Shown here piece by piece: positions 18,304-27,039 of a stretch of DNA of 64,000 bases. Under the pieces are notes generated by a model that searched no databases, was not told where the DNA came from, and saw only the letters and a list, made by a program, of their open reading frames with translations. Numbering within the stretch: position 1 is the stretch's first letter; each line of letters starts with the position of its first letter. Origin of the DNA: Gammaproteobacteria bacterium. Lineage in GTDB: Bacteria > Pseudomonadota > Gammaproteobacteria > Methylococcales > Methylomonadaceae. A program made the position numbers and the translations under genes. Location: positions 1-64,000 of the forward strand of contig JAHJSQ010000046.1 in NCBI GenBank assembly GCA_018830325.1, given 5' to 3'.

Positions 18304-19239
18304 ATGGATTGCTTAATCAAACCTCTCACGCCCAATAAGGCGGCTTTTGGCCGACATGAAACATTTGCTCTACGTTACGGCTGGCTAACAAAAGGATTTC
18401 AAGCGTTTCAGCACAATAACGAGATATTCGCTTCCGATGAAGCGACCGTTCAACTCGGCGTGGGGAAAAACATGGTGAACGCTATCCGTTATTGGTTGCG
18501 CGCAACACAAATGTTAGAAGTCAGTCAGGATGGCCTACACGCAACGGAAATCGGAAATGCGTTATTTTCAGAACAGGGTTGGGATCCTTATCTTGAAGAC
18601 GAAGCAACGCTATGGTTAATCCATTGGCTGTTAGCCTCTAATGCTGAATTGGCAACGGCTTGGTTTTGGTTTTTCAATTGTTTCCACAAGTCCGAGTTTA
18701 CGGTAGATGAAGCGGCTAACTCGCTTGTCGATTTTGTTAATAAAGAGTTGACAGGAAAGCATTCGGAAAGAACTGTCAGGAACGAAATAAATCTTATTTT
18801 AAGAATGTATAGCCAGACAAAAGCAACGGCAAAAGTAGACCTGGAAGATATCTTAGATGTGCCGTTGGCTTCCTTGCAATTGATATCGGCAGGAACCTCG
18901 CCTCAGCATTATTTAACGCGTCTGGAACGTCGTAATCACTTGCCTTTGGCTGTATTCGGTTACGCTGTTAACGAAGTTTTTAATCATCGTAAAATATCAA
19001 CATTGCCTATAGCCGAATTAATGTATGGCGAAAAACAAGGGGTTGCTATCGGCAGCATATTTCGTTTAACGGAAAGCGAATTACTAGCCAAGCTTGAGCG
19101 CTTAATCGAGCGTTATCCGCGCGTTTACCAAATCAATGAGACCGCAGGGATTAATCAATTATTTCGCGATGATGAAAACGTCGAATCGTTAAGTTTTTTA
19201 CGCCATCACTATGAAAACAGGGAATGGGTTAACGCATAA
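18304..19239 (+). CDS. sspB: SspB-like DUF4007 protein (phosphorothioation nickase family)
   Basis: A 311-residue DUF4007 protein. Family blocks are clear: FGRHETFALRYGWLTKGF near residues 16-33, VQLGVGKNMVNAIRYW near 50-65, and DPYLEDEATLWLIHWLL near 91-107. DUF4007 is the family of SspB, the DNA nickase of the single-strand phosphorothioation system SspABCD (established knowledge). ATG at 18304 is preferred over a TTG six codons upstream given the TATAAT position. It overlaps sspC by one base (TAATG), so the two are translationally coupled. Confidence 0.85.
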   Translation: MDCLIKPLTPNKAAFGRHETFALRYGWLTKGFQAFQHNNEIFASDEATVQLGVGKNMVNAIRYWLRATQMLEVSQDGLHATEIGNALFSEQGWDPYLEDEATLWLIHWLLASNAELATAWFWFFNCFHKSEFTVDEAANSLVDFVNKELTGKHSERTVRNEINLILRMYSQTKATAKVDLEDILDVPLASLQLISAGTSPQHYLTRLERRNHLPLAVFGYAVNEVFNHRKISTLPIAELMYGEKQGVAIGSIFRLTESELLAKLERLIERYPRVYQINETAGINQLFRDDENVESLSFLRHHYENREWVNA

Positions 19240-22200
19240 TGGAAGCATTCGTACAAGTCGATACGCACTATACTCGATCCATCAATCTCGAAAGAGACAT
19301 CGATTCAAGTCCAATTTTAAACGCCTACATTCCAACATCAAAAACGATGCTGGTGTTGGACAAAATTGCCTCGACGTTTAATGACCAATCCATGCCAAGA
19401 GCATGGTCATTAGTGGGGCCTTATGGCTCCGGAAAATCGTCATTTGCCATTTTCCTGACACATTTACTAGAACACCCAAACTACATGACAAGCGTTACGG
19501 CAGAAGGCTTGTTAACAAAACACAATCCTGCGTTGGCGCACAAATATATTGCCCATACGCAAGAATCCAATGCTTATTGCACTGTGATATTAACAGGTAG
19601 TTCCGAATCGTTGAGTAGGCGATTGCTGAAAGCGATGCATTGGGCGGCGGAAAGCTTTTGGCAAGAAAAACAGGGCAAAAAACCAAGCATCATAAAAGAA
19701 CTTGCAGCCGCGGCACAGGAAGGCGCAACGGTTAGCGAAATGCTTGCTTTACTGCATCGATTGAAACAAGCCGTTCTTCACGCGCAAGGCAAAGGCGTTC
19801 TCATTGTTATTGACGAATTAGGTAAGTTTCTTGAATACGAAGCACGACATCAGGGTGCTAACGATATTTATTTGTTACAGGCATTAGCCGAATATGCTTA
19901 TAAAGGCGGAGAAGCCAATGTGTTACTCGTCGTCCTTATGCATCAGGCTTTTGAACAATATTCAAAAGGCCTCGGAGAAACGCTGCTTAACGAATGGGTA
20001 AAAGTACAGGGGCGTTTTGAAAGCATTCCTTTCCTGGAATCAGCCGAACAAACATTACGTGTCGTTGCCGCCGCTTTTAAATCGAACTTAACAGAATCTC
20101 AGCGTATAGCGATACGACAACAGACGCAAACAATCATTTCGGTACTTGCTAAACAAAATGCCCTACCGGTCTCGGTATCAGCCGCAATTGCCGAAGACAT
20201 ACTAGCAAAATGTTACCCGTTACATCCCATTGCCGCTTTGATTTTACCGGTGTTATGTCAAAAAGTGGCGCAGAATGAGCGCACCTTATTCAGCTATTTA
20301 GGCAGCCAAGAGCATTACGGATTTCAAGATGGACTAAAACGCCTGCATAATGTCGGCGATTGGGTGCCGCCTTGGGAAATATTTGAATACTTTATTCTAA
20401 ATCAACCGTCCATGACCTCCGACCATGCGACGCATCGGCGCTGGACAGAAGTTTTGATTGCGATCGAGCGCTTAGGGGATGCTAAAGATAGTGAAATCAA
20501 ACTGCTAAAGACCATCGGCTTATTCAATATCATGGGCGCCCACGGCGGATTAAAAGCAAGTTACCCATTGTTGCAACAATGCTTCCCAGATACCGACCAG
20601 GTCACTGTAGACCTTGAGTCATTGCAAACTAAATCGATTATCACCTATCGTAAATTCAGCGCCGAGTATCGAATCTGGGAAGGCAGTGATTTTGACCTAG
20701 AAGCGCAAGTCAATGAAGTTACTCAGCAGCTAGGCCGAATCGATTTGTCCGACGTATTAAACAAGCGTAAAACGCTACTGCCGATCGTAGCCAGAAGATA
20801 TTCCATTGCAACCGGGACATTGCGCTACTTTCAGCCAATATATGCCTCGTCTCAACAGAGCTTAAAGCAGATTAAGCAAAACGATTCGCCGCGCATAGTC
20901 TTCTTCTTAGCGGAGGATTCGGACGCACTCAATGCTTTTTACGACATCACGAAAAAAGCAAGCGAACTGACATTATTTGCCTTGTGTAACAATGTAACTC
21001 AACTGTACAACGCGATAGTTGAAGTTTTGGCCTTGGAAAGAATTCAAACCGAAAGTCCGGAAATAAAATCGGATCCCGTTGCGGGGAGGGAATTGAAAGA
21101 CAGGTTGAACGCTGCACGGCAAACGGAAGCGTTACTGTTAAATCAAATACTGGAACAACCGGAACAAAATAAGTGGATTTGGCGAGCAGATACGCTAAAC
21201 ATAGCGAACAAAAAGACATTGCAACATCAATTGTCTACAATTTTGCAGACTGTTTATGCCAAAACCCCGATTATCAAAAATGAATTAGTCAATCGCAACA
21301 AAATCTCGGCGCAAGCCAGCTCGGCAAGAAATAAATTAGTAGCGGCCTTATTAAATCACGCGCACCAAGAAGACTTAGGCTTTGACGCGACCAAATATCC
21401 GCCCGAAAAATCCATATACCGAGCGGTTTTTAAAGAAACCGGCATTCATGTCATTCGCAATGGTTTTTGGCAGATTGTTGAACCGTCGCCCGATAACGCT
21501 TATCAATTGTTCCGTGTATGGCAAGGCATAGATAGCTATTTAAAATCCGACGGCCGTCCGCAGCCGTTGACGGCGCTTTATAAATTATTGAGCAAGCCGC
21601 CTTACGGTATAAAAGAAGGTGTTGTGCCGCTGCTATTTATCGCCTATTACCTCTCAAAACAACGCTCCTTAGCCTTATACGAAAGCGGTGTGTTTTGTCC
21701 GCATGTGTCTCAAGAACACTTTGAAATTTTATTAAAGCGGCCTGAATTATTTTCCGTTGAAGCCTTTGATTTTAGCGGTATCAGAGCCGATCTCTTTAAT
21801 CAATATTTAGCGAAATTGGTCGGAAAATCGCCGGAAAACAGCACGCTGTTAGACATCGTCAAACCCTTGGCCAAATTCATTCATCAATTGCCGCCTTATA
21901 CCTTGTCGAGCCGAAATTTGGATCAAAAAGCTCAGGCCGTGCGCGATGCATTCCAAAACACTCAAAGCCCAATGCAACTCTTATTTAAAGAGTTGCCGGA
22001 GGCCTGCGGTTTCCATGCATATACCGACGAAACACACTTTAACGATAGCAATCCGAACGACTTTTTAAATGTTCTGGTTGAAAGCCTAAATATCCTGAAC
22101 AAAGCCTATCAAAATTTATTGACGCAGTTTCAACAGCAACTAAGTCAAGCGTTCGACTTGAGCGTAAATGCCGACCTCAAAAGTCTGAGACAAACGTTGA

Positions 22201-22634
22201 AGCAACGCTATGCCGGCCTGGAAAACTATACAATCGATGGCGTAGGCTTGAAGGCATTCATCATCCGATTGCAGAACGACAAAGACACCGATACGGCTTG
22301 GTTGGAATCGGTCGCCGCATTTTTAGGCAAAGCGCCACCCGATAAATGGAAGCCAAACAACACCACCGAAGCCGCTTATCGTTTAATCGAATTAAGCGGA
22401 AGACTGAAAGAGCTCGCGATCGTCCACGCCGAGCAACAAAAAGCAGAAACCGGCAGTGAAGCGACGCTGATCCGTATCGTGAGCGAAAATGGCGAATACA
22501 AACAAGTGGCCTATTTGACCGAAGAATTAAAAGAACAGGCCGACGCCAAAATAGCGGAACTGAAGCTGGATCAAGGAAGCCAGGCATTGAAACAGGCTAT
22601 TCTTGCGCGATTGATAAAGCAGTGGTCATCTTGA
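19239..22634 (+). CDS. sspC: SspC-like large P-loop ATPase of the phosphorothioation module
   Basis: A 1131-residue P-loop protein. Walker A is GPYGSGKSS at residues 60-68 and Walker B is LIVIDELGKFLEY near 188-200. A further block CYPLHPIAALILPVL near 324-338 is shared with the second ATPase at 37207. The remaining 800 residues are helical with no motif recognised. Pairing with DUF4007 identifies it as the SspC ATPase, which is required with SspB and SspD for sulfur insertion (family knowledge). General resemblance to BrxC-type ATPases exists, but the BREX partners are absent. Followed by repeats rather than directly by sspD. Confidence 0.8.
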   Translation: MEAFVQVDTHYTRSINLERDIDSSPILNAYIPTSKTMLVLDKIASTFNDQSMPRAWSLVGPYGSGKSSFAIFLTHLLEHPNYMTSVTAEGLLTKHNPALAHKYIAHTQESNAYCTVILTGSSESLSRRLLKAMHWAAESFWQEKQGKKPSIIKELAAAAQEGATVSEMLALLHRLKQAVLHAQGKGVLIVIDELGKFLEYEARHQGANDIYLLQALAEYAYKGGEANVLLVVLMHQAFEQYSKGLGETLLNEWVKVQGRFESIPFLESAEQTLRVVAAAFKSNLTESQRIAIRQQTQTIISVLAKQNALPVSVSAAIAEDILAKCYPLHPIAALILPVLCQKVAQNERTLFSYLGSQEHYGFQDGLKRLHNVGDWVPPWEIFEYFILNQPSMTSDHATHRRWTEVLIAIERLGDAKDSEIKLLKTIGLFNIMGAHGGLKASYPLLQQCFPDTDQVTVDLESLQTKSIITYRKFSAEYRIWEGSDFDLEAQVNEVTQQLGRIDLSDVLNKRKTLLPIVARRYSIATGTLRYFQPIYASSQQSLKQIKQNDSPRIVFFLAEDSDALNAFYDITKKASELTLFALCNNVTQLYNAIVEVLALERIQTESPEIKSDPVAGRELKDRLNAARQTEALLLNQILEQPEQNKWIWRADTLNIANKKTLQHQLSTILQTVYAKTPIIKNELVNRNKISAQASSARNKLVAALLNHAHQEDLGFDATKYPPEKSIYRAVFKETGIHVIRNGFWQIVEPSPDNAYQLFRVWQGIDSYLKSDGRPQPLTALYKLLSKPPYGIKEGVVPLLFIAYYLSKQRSLALYESGVFCPHVSQEHFEILLKRPELFSVEAFDFSGIRADLFNQYLAKLVGKSPENSTLLDIVKPLAKFIHQLPPYTLSSRNLDQKAQAVRDAFQNTQSPMQLLFKELPEACGFHAYTDETHFNDSNPNDFLNVLVESLNILNKAYQNLLTQFQQQLSQAFDLSVNADLKSLRQTLKQRYAGLENYTIDGVGLKAFIIRLQNDKDTDTAWLESVAAFLGKAPPDKWKPNNTTEAAYRLIELSGRLKELAIVHAEQQKAETGSEATLIRIVSENGEYKQVAYLTEELKEQADAKIAELKLDQGSQALKQAILARLIKQWSS

Positions 22635-22710
22635 ATAAGGGTGTCAATCGAGTAATTATTCGTATCCCACTATCGTTCCTACGCAGAGCTCTCATCGTTA
22701 TAAATAAATT

Positions 22711-22804
22711 GTAGGGTACGCTGCGCGTACCAAAGCCGTGCCCTGACGGTTCGGTTGGCACATGAACATTGCGGGGTTACCATGGTGCGCACAGCGTACC
22801 CTAC
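22711..22804 (+). repeat. GTAGGGTACGC inverted-repeat element, copy 2
   Basis: Same element as 2668-2760: ends GTAGGGTACGCTGCGCGTAC and its near complement, with internal TTGGCACATGAACAT. It lies 76 bp after the sspC stop. The GCACAGCGTACCCTAC arm could form a strong hairpin in the sspC transcript. Confidence 0.75.
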
Positions 22805-23216
22805 GCGGATCGCCTAGCGCTAGGTGAAGGATAGCCGAGTGTGTTAAATGACAATAAAGGTATCGAGCTCTCATTGGCTAAGATTGCAAAAGGGTAATTT
22901 TTGACTTATGTATAACGATGAGCGGGAGAGCGTCACTGCCATTAAGTTAAGGTAAGCCCGTCATTCCGCCATGGATTCACTCCGGGTTATCCTGCCCGGA
23001 GCCCTTCGGGTAAATGCAAATCCGTTCCGTACGGATTTGTGGCGGAATCCAGTGCCATGGATGGCAAGCTTTTGAGGCACATTAGAGCCTGAATGCAAGC
23101 ATTACTTATCTCTGTGATGGCTTAACTTAATGGCAGTGGTAGAGCGTGGGAACGATAATTGCCGGGGACTGAATAGTTACTCTATCGATGTTCGGGTTAT
23201 GATCGTGAAACGATTA
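22805..23216. other. Intergenic repeats downstream of sspC
   Basis: Contains GATTGCAAAAGGGTAATTTTTGACTTATG-type sequence (inverted copy of the one near 430) and a block around 22935-23140 bounded by CACTGCCATTAAGTTAAGG and CTTAACTTAATGGCAGTG, a 19-bp inverted pair. Within it is a GGAGCCCTTCGGGT stem. The same outer arms recur near 45771 and 45927. No gene. Confidence 0.6.
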
Positions 23217-23402
23217 TCCTAAAAAGAGTAGCTGAGAGCCTCAAACTACCGTTCACCCTGAGCCCTTCGGCTGCGCTCAGGGTGAACGGTAGTTTGAGGC
23301 TTCACCAGGCCGGTGAAAGTGTTGTAGACCCTTCATGCTTCGACTTGGCTCAGCACGAACGGTCTACAGGTCTACAACACATGCCAACTGCTCTTTCTAG
23401 GA
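23217..23402 (+). mobile_element. MITE-like element family 1, copy B
   Basis: 186 bp, ends TCCTAAAAAGAGTAGCTGAG and CAACTGCTCTTTCTAGGA, flanked by TTA at 23214-23216 and 23403-23405. It sits just upstream of hicB. Interior stems as in copy A. Confidence 0.75.
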
Positions 23403-23434
23403 TTATTATTAAAAACAACTGAGATAATGCGCAA

Positions 23435-23641
23435 ATGAACGAAATAATTTTTGTTGTAGAAGAAGCCGCGGAGGGCGGTTTTATCGCTAAAGCGCTTGGC
23501 TGTTCAATATATACCGAGGCGGATGATATAGAACAACTGCATGCTAATGTTCGAGATGCGGTCGCCTGCCACTTCGAGTCGGAAGACAAGCCGAGCATTA
23601 TTCGTTTGCATTTTGTCCGTGACGAAGTGATTGCAGCATGA
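23435..23641 (+). CDS. HicB-like antitoxin
   Basis: A 68-residue HicB-type antitoxin: the VVEEAAEGGFIAKALGCSIYTEADDIEQLHANVRDAV pattern is the partial RNase H-like fold of short HicB antitoxins, without a DNA-binding tail. The stop overlaps the hicA start (ATGA), the usual hicBA arrangement of this subfamily. The MITE immediately upstream may have replaced its promoter. Confidence 0.8.
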   Translation: MNEIIFVVEEAAEGGFIAKALGCSIYTEADDIEQLHANVRDAVACHFESEDKPSIIRLHFVRDEVIAA

Positions 23642-23795
23642 AGTTGCCGCGAGATCTAACAGGAATATTCCTCGCTACATAACAATTCCAGCACATAATC
23701 CGTTAAGAACGGGTGTGTTATCAGCCATATTGAACGATATTGCATCGCATTTTAATCTAACCCGAGACGGACTATTAAGTCGTTTATTTGAATAA
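23638..23795 (+). pseudogene. HicA toxin remnant with internal deletion
   Basis: Translation begins MKLPRDLTG, the typical HicA start, but stops after 14 codons. The typical HicA C-terminus (IPAHNPLRTGVLSAILNDIA and the following SRLFE) follows in another frame from 23682 to the TAA at 23793. The middle of the gene, which carries the catalytic His and dsRNA-binding core, is missing. The toxin is therefore dead while the antitoxin remains open. Confidence 0.8.
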
Positions 23796-23808
23796 GAAAG
23801 TAGTAATG

Positions 23809-23890
23809 TAGGTCGGGTTAGCGTGAGCGTAACCCGACAGGGTAGCCATTGATGGTCGGGTTACGGCTATCGCCTAACCCGACCTACCCG
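23809..23890. repeat. GTAGGTCGGGTTA palindromic element
   Basis: Bounded by GTAGGTCGGGTTAGCGTGAG and CGCCTAACCCGACCTAC, with GTAACCCGAC / GTCGGGTTAC inner arms. A cruciform-forming repeat of a type common in proteobacterial intergenic DNA. The following 23891-24087 holds similar GCGCAATACG palindromes and no gene. Confidence 0.7.
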
Positions 23891-24117
23891 GCTTCAGGCA
23901 TGGTTGGATGATCATGGCGCTTGAGCGGCGAATTATCCGGTTCTCACGGTGCTTCGCTGTTCTTTTTGCATAATACCTGAATGCCCCGATTTGTTATTAG
24001 CCGTATTGCGCAGCATGTTGGCCTGTAACCATCCGGCGCAATACGCTAACGCTATTGCGCCCTAATGTGCTAAAAGATTAGCAACAAATGAACAAACCAA
24101 CAATTCATGGAGTTCTT

Positions 24118-24363
24118 ATGGATGTCATTTTAAGTAACAAGACGGTCAGTGTAACCGAATTGAAACGCAGTTTTTCAGACGTCCTGAAAAAAGCAGAAGA
24201 TGAAGCGGTTGCTATTTTAAGCCACAACAAGGCTGAAGCCTATTTACTACCTGCCGCGCATTATGAAATGTTGATGGCGTACTTGGAGGATTTAGAAGAT
24301 GCACAGTTGGTCAAGGAACGTGCAGAAGGCCCATTCATCAAGGTAAGCCTTGATGACTTATGA
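24118..24363 (+). CDS. Phd/YefM-type antitoxin
   Basis: An 81-residue antitoxin (91 if an upstream ATG is used) with SNKTVSVTELKRSFSDVLKKA, the Phd/YefM DNA-binding start, followed by VAILSHNKAEAYLLPAAHYEML. The second ATG is preferred because it matches family starts. It overlaps the relE start by 11 bases. Antitoxin intact, toxin interrupted. Confidence 0.8.
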   Translation: MDVILSNKTVSVTELKRSFSDVLKKAEDEAVAILSHNKAEAYLLPAAHYEMLMAYLEDLEDAQLVKERAEGPFIKVSLDDL

Positions 24364-24634
24364 GTTGCGTTTCCATGAACTGGCGCTACAGGAATGGGAG
24401 AAACTCGATGGTAGTGTTCGTGCGCCATTGAAAGAGAAATTGGCTGAACGGCTTGAAAATCCAAGGGTTCCGGCTGTGGCACTTTCCGGTATGCCTAACT
24501 GTTAAATAAAACTTGCCTCCAAAGGCTATCGCCTGATTTATCGCGTCGATGATGAGATTATTTTTGTGACTGTGATCGCTGTTGGTAAACGAGAAAAATA
24601 CAAGGTTTATGAAACGGCACAATCTCGATTATAG
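24353..24634 (+). pseudogene. RelE/StbE-type toxin with premature stop
   Basis: The frame reads MTYELRFHELALQEWEKLDG at its N-terminus and continues as RelE until LSGMPNC, where TAA at 24503-24505 interrupts it; the same frame then continues IKLASKGYRLIYRVDDE and VTVIAVGKREKYKVYETA to a stop at 24632. Family members read PNCYKIKL at the stop, so loss of three bases probably created it. The mRNA-cleaving C-terminal part is lost. Confidence 0.8.
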
Positions 24635-24715
24635 TGGGCCGAGCCAACATTACGAGCATATTGGTTTATTTCGGGGGAAAATTTCTGGTACAAAAAATAA
24701 AAATACACTAAATGT

Positions 24716-25016
24716 ATGCGCATAACACAAAAGCATATTATTTGTGAAGCCGCTGAAAAATATTTTGGCTCGGGTGCAGGTTTGATTATTCGGAACGAGA
24801 GTTGACGATACACGCAAAGGCGGCGATATTGATCTGTATATCGAAGCACCAACACAAAATGCCGAAGAATTGATAACGGCCAAATTACAGTTTTTACGTG
24901 AGCTCCACAAAAAAATCGGCGATCAAAAAATCAATATCGTTTTGCACAGAGCCGGTACGTCAGTCGATTTACCGATCTATCGGATAGCTAAACAGACTGG
25001 GGTGCGATTGCAATGA
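24716..25016 (+). pseudogene. MntA-like nucleotidyltransferase antitoxin, frameshifted
   Basis: The N-terminal frame (MRITQKHIICEAAEKYFGSG) stops at 24803, while FGTRVDDTRKGGDIDLYIE, the minimal nucleotidyltransferase core with its GDIDL metal site, continues in the +1 frame to a TGA at 25014 overlapping the hepT start. A small indel near 24775-24790 explains both. MntA AMPylates and silences HepT in intact modules. Confidence 0.75.
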
Positions 25017-25488
25017 AAGAGCAAATCGAAGGCGTATTGAAAATATGTGACCGTCATGCCGAACGGCTCCGTTGGGCTATGACAGAATTACAGCCGCATT
25101 CGCCATTTGCAGCAGAAGCGTTATCGCGATTAAGCAATGTAGAACTTGCAATACTCGATCAGTTTTCGACGCGTTTTGCAAAGCTACAAGATCTGATGGG
25201 GCGCAGTTATTTCCGGCAGTATTGGAATTGACTAAAGAGCCCGGCGAATTAAATGCATTCATCGATAAGCTCTATCGCTTGGAAAAAATCGGTGCAATCG
25301 ATTCGGCGGACGATTGGCTGCTTATGCGAGAAGTCGGAAACGCTTTTTCGCACGACTATCCAGAGGATCCCGAATTGCAAGCGATAACATTGAACAAGGC
25401 ATTCGAATTAGCGCAACGGCTGCTTGAGGTTCTCGAAAGCGTGAAAGTATTTGTTGCACCGTACCTCAATAAAGTCCGTAGTTCATAG
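25013..25488 (+). pseudogene. HepT-like HEPN RNase toxin, frameshifted
   Basis: Residues 1-62 (MKEQIEGVLKICDRHAERLR onward) lie in one frame and the remainder, from about 25200 (AQLFPAVLELTKEPG), in another; one missing G in GATGGGGCGC accounts for the shift. The second frame still holds the HEPN RNase motif REVGNAFSHDYP (Arg-x7-His). A sequencing error is possible, but mntA is shifted too. Confidence 0.75.
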
Positions 25489-25611
25489 GAACCGATGAGG
25501 CATGAACCGCATCTACGAGTTTATTCTGTCATTACCAACAGCGTAACCGAGGCTATCGTGTTATTTATCAAAAAATTATACCCATACATTTAAATTATCC
25601 GGAGCATGCTT

Positions 25612-25875
25612 ATGCAACATATAGAAACCGTAGCAGAGGTCAATCAAAACGGTATTATTACCATTACTTTGCCGGCCAATATCCGTCCAGGAAAGCATCA
25701 TATCTTCTTAGTCATTGATGAAGCGCTGACTGAAGACAATGCACAGCTTGTTGACCATGCCCCAAAACTAATGCAAATGGCTGGGCGAGTGAGTGCGTTT
25801 GCAGCGATAGATGACCCCGTAGCATGGCAACAGCAACAACGTGACGAATGGCGACGGTATGAGGACAAGTCGTGA
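25612..25875 (+). CDS. VapB-type antitoxin
   Basis: An 87-residue probable antitoxin: MQHIETVAEVNQNGIITITL followed by PANIRPGKHHIFLVIDE and a Trp/Gln-rich C-terminal tail (AWQQQQRDEWRRYE). Start chosen from GGAG located 7 bases upstream; the ATG two codons earlier is too close to it. Overlaps the PIN toxin by 4 bases (GTGAG). This appears to be the first gene of the operon that continues into sspD. Confidence 0.7.
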   Translation: MQHIETVAEVNQNGIITITLPANIRPGKHHIFLVIDEALTEDNAQLVDHAPKLMQMAGRVSAFAAIDDPVAWQQQQRDEWRRYEDKS

Positions 25876-26246
25876 GTATTAACTATCTGTTTGACACGAA
25901 TATTCTGATTTACCTGCTGAATGACCGCTTGGCGGAAAATTTACCGAATGGACGTTATGGCTATTCCGTAATTACCGAAATAGAACTGTTATCGTTTCCC
26001 GCGTTAACGACAACGGACGCACAAATCATAAACAACTATTTAAGCAACATCGTTTTGCTAAATTTAACCGAAACTATCAAACAAAAAACCATCAGCTTGC
26101 GCCGAGCATGTCGGATAAAACTTCCTGATGCCATCATTGCCGCAACGGCTATTGAATCCGGGGCAATTTTGTTAACCAACGACAAGACGTTACACTCTAT
26201 TGAAAACTTGCACTGCTTTTCGTTACAGGTAAAAAACTATGAGTGA
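25872..26246 (+). CDS. VapC PIN-domain toxin
   Basis: A 124-residue PIN RNase starting with GTG. Acidic metal ligands are visible: Asp in FDTNILIYLL, Glu in SVITEIELLSFP, Asp in KLPDAIIAATA, and Asp in LTNDKTL. It appears intact. Its last 8 bases overlap the sspD start, so toxin and phosphorothioation genes are in one operon and likely translationally coupled. It could be a guard or stabilising module for the defence operon (inference). Confidence 0.85.
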   Translation: MSINYLFDTNILIYLLNDRLAENLPNGRYGYSVITEIELLSFPALTTTDAQIINNYLSNIVLLNLTETIKQKTISLRRACRIKLPDAIIAATAIESGAILLTNDKTLHSIENLHCFSLQVKNYE

Positions 26247-27033
26247 TAAAAAAACCTTAAGACATCTCCTCGGTTTATCAGGCGGCAAGGATAGTGCGGC
26301 GTTGGCGATTTATATGCGTGATAAGGTGCCGGAAATGGAGTATTACTTTACTGATACTGGCGCAGAACTTCCCGAGACTTTAGAGTTTGTCGATTTAATG
26401 GAGGATTATTTAGGAAAGGAAATCGTAAGGTTAAATGGTGGCAGACAGTTTGATTATTACCTTAAATTACATAATAACTTTTTACCATCTGCACAACAGC
26501 GGTGGTGTACGATAAATTTAAAATTGAAGCCTTTTGAAGATTTTGTAGGTGATGATGAAGTTATTAGCTATGTAGGTATTAGAGCAGACGAACCGCAAAG
26601 GGAAGGTTACATTTCTTCAAAACCAAATATCAAAGCAGTATTTCCATTCAAGGAAGATGGTTTAGTAAAAAGCGATATTATTAAGTTACTTGAAGATTCC
26701 GGCTTAGGGTTGCCTAAATATTATGAATGGCGTAGCCGATCAGGGTGTCATTTTTGTTTTTATCAGCGGAAAATAGAATGGATAGGATTATACGAAAATC
26801 ATCCTGGATTATTTGAAGATGCTAAAAAATATGAAAAGTACGATGAGAAAACGGGAAAAAGATATACCTGGTCACAAGGCGAATCATTGGATGAGTTATT
26901 AGCGCGAAAAGAAGAGATTAAGCAGAAGTTTGCCAATGATAATAAAAAAATGAGTAGACCAAAAGGATTAATCGATTCTGTGTTAGACGACGATGATGAG
27001 GATGATGATGGATGTTTAATATGTATGTTATAA
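26239..27033 (+). CDS. sspD: SspD-like (DndC-type) PAPS-reductase-fold ATP pyrophosphatase
   Basis: A 264-residue protein with the PP-loop SGGKDSAALAIYM near residues 14-26 of the PAPS reductase/DndC superfamily. Cys90 (RWCT), Cys170 and Cys173 (CHFC) are candidate ligands of the Fe-S cluster found in DndC; a fourth nearby Cys is not seen, but the C-terminus ends in a run of about ten acidic residues and GCLICML, giving Cys259 and Cys262. It is half the length of canonical DndC (about 500), as expected for the Ssp branch. It would activate the DNA backbone or transfer sulfur. Visibly AT-richer than its neighbours after the first 35 codons. Confidence 0.82.
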   Translation: MSDKKTLRHLLGLSGGKDSAALAIYMRDKVPEMEYYFTDTGAELPETLEFVDLMEDYLGKEIVRLNGGRQFDYYLKLHNNFLPSAQQRWCTINLKLKPFEDFVGDDEVISYVGIRADEPQREGYISSKPNIKAVFPFKEDGLVKSDIIKLLEDSGLGLPKYYEWRSRSGCHFCFYQRKIEWIGLYENHPGLFEDAKKYEKYDEKTGKRYTWSQGESLDELLARKEEIKQKFANDNKKMSRPKGLIDSVLDDDDEDDDGCLICML

Positions 27034-27039
27034 AACGAT

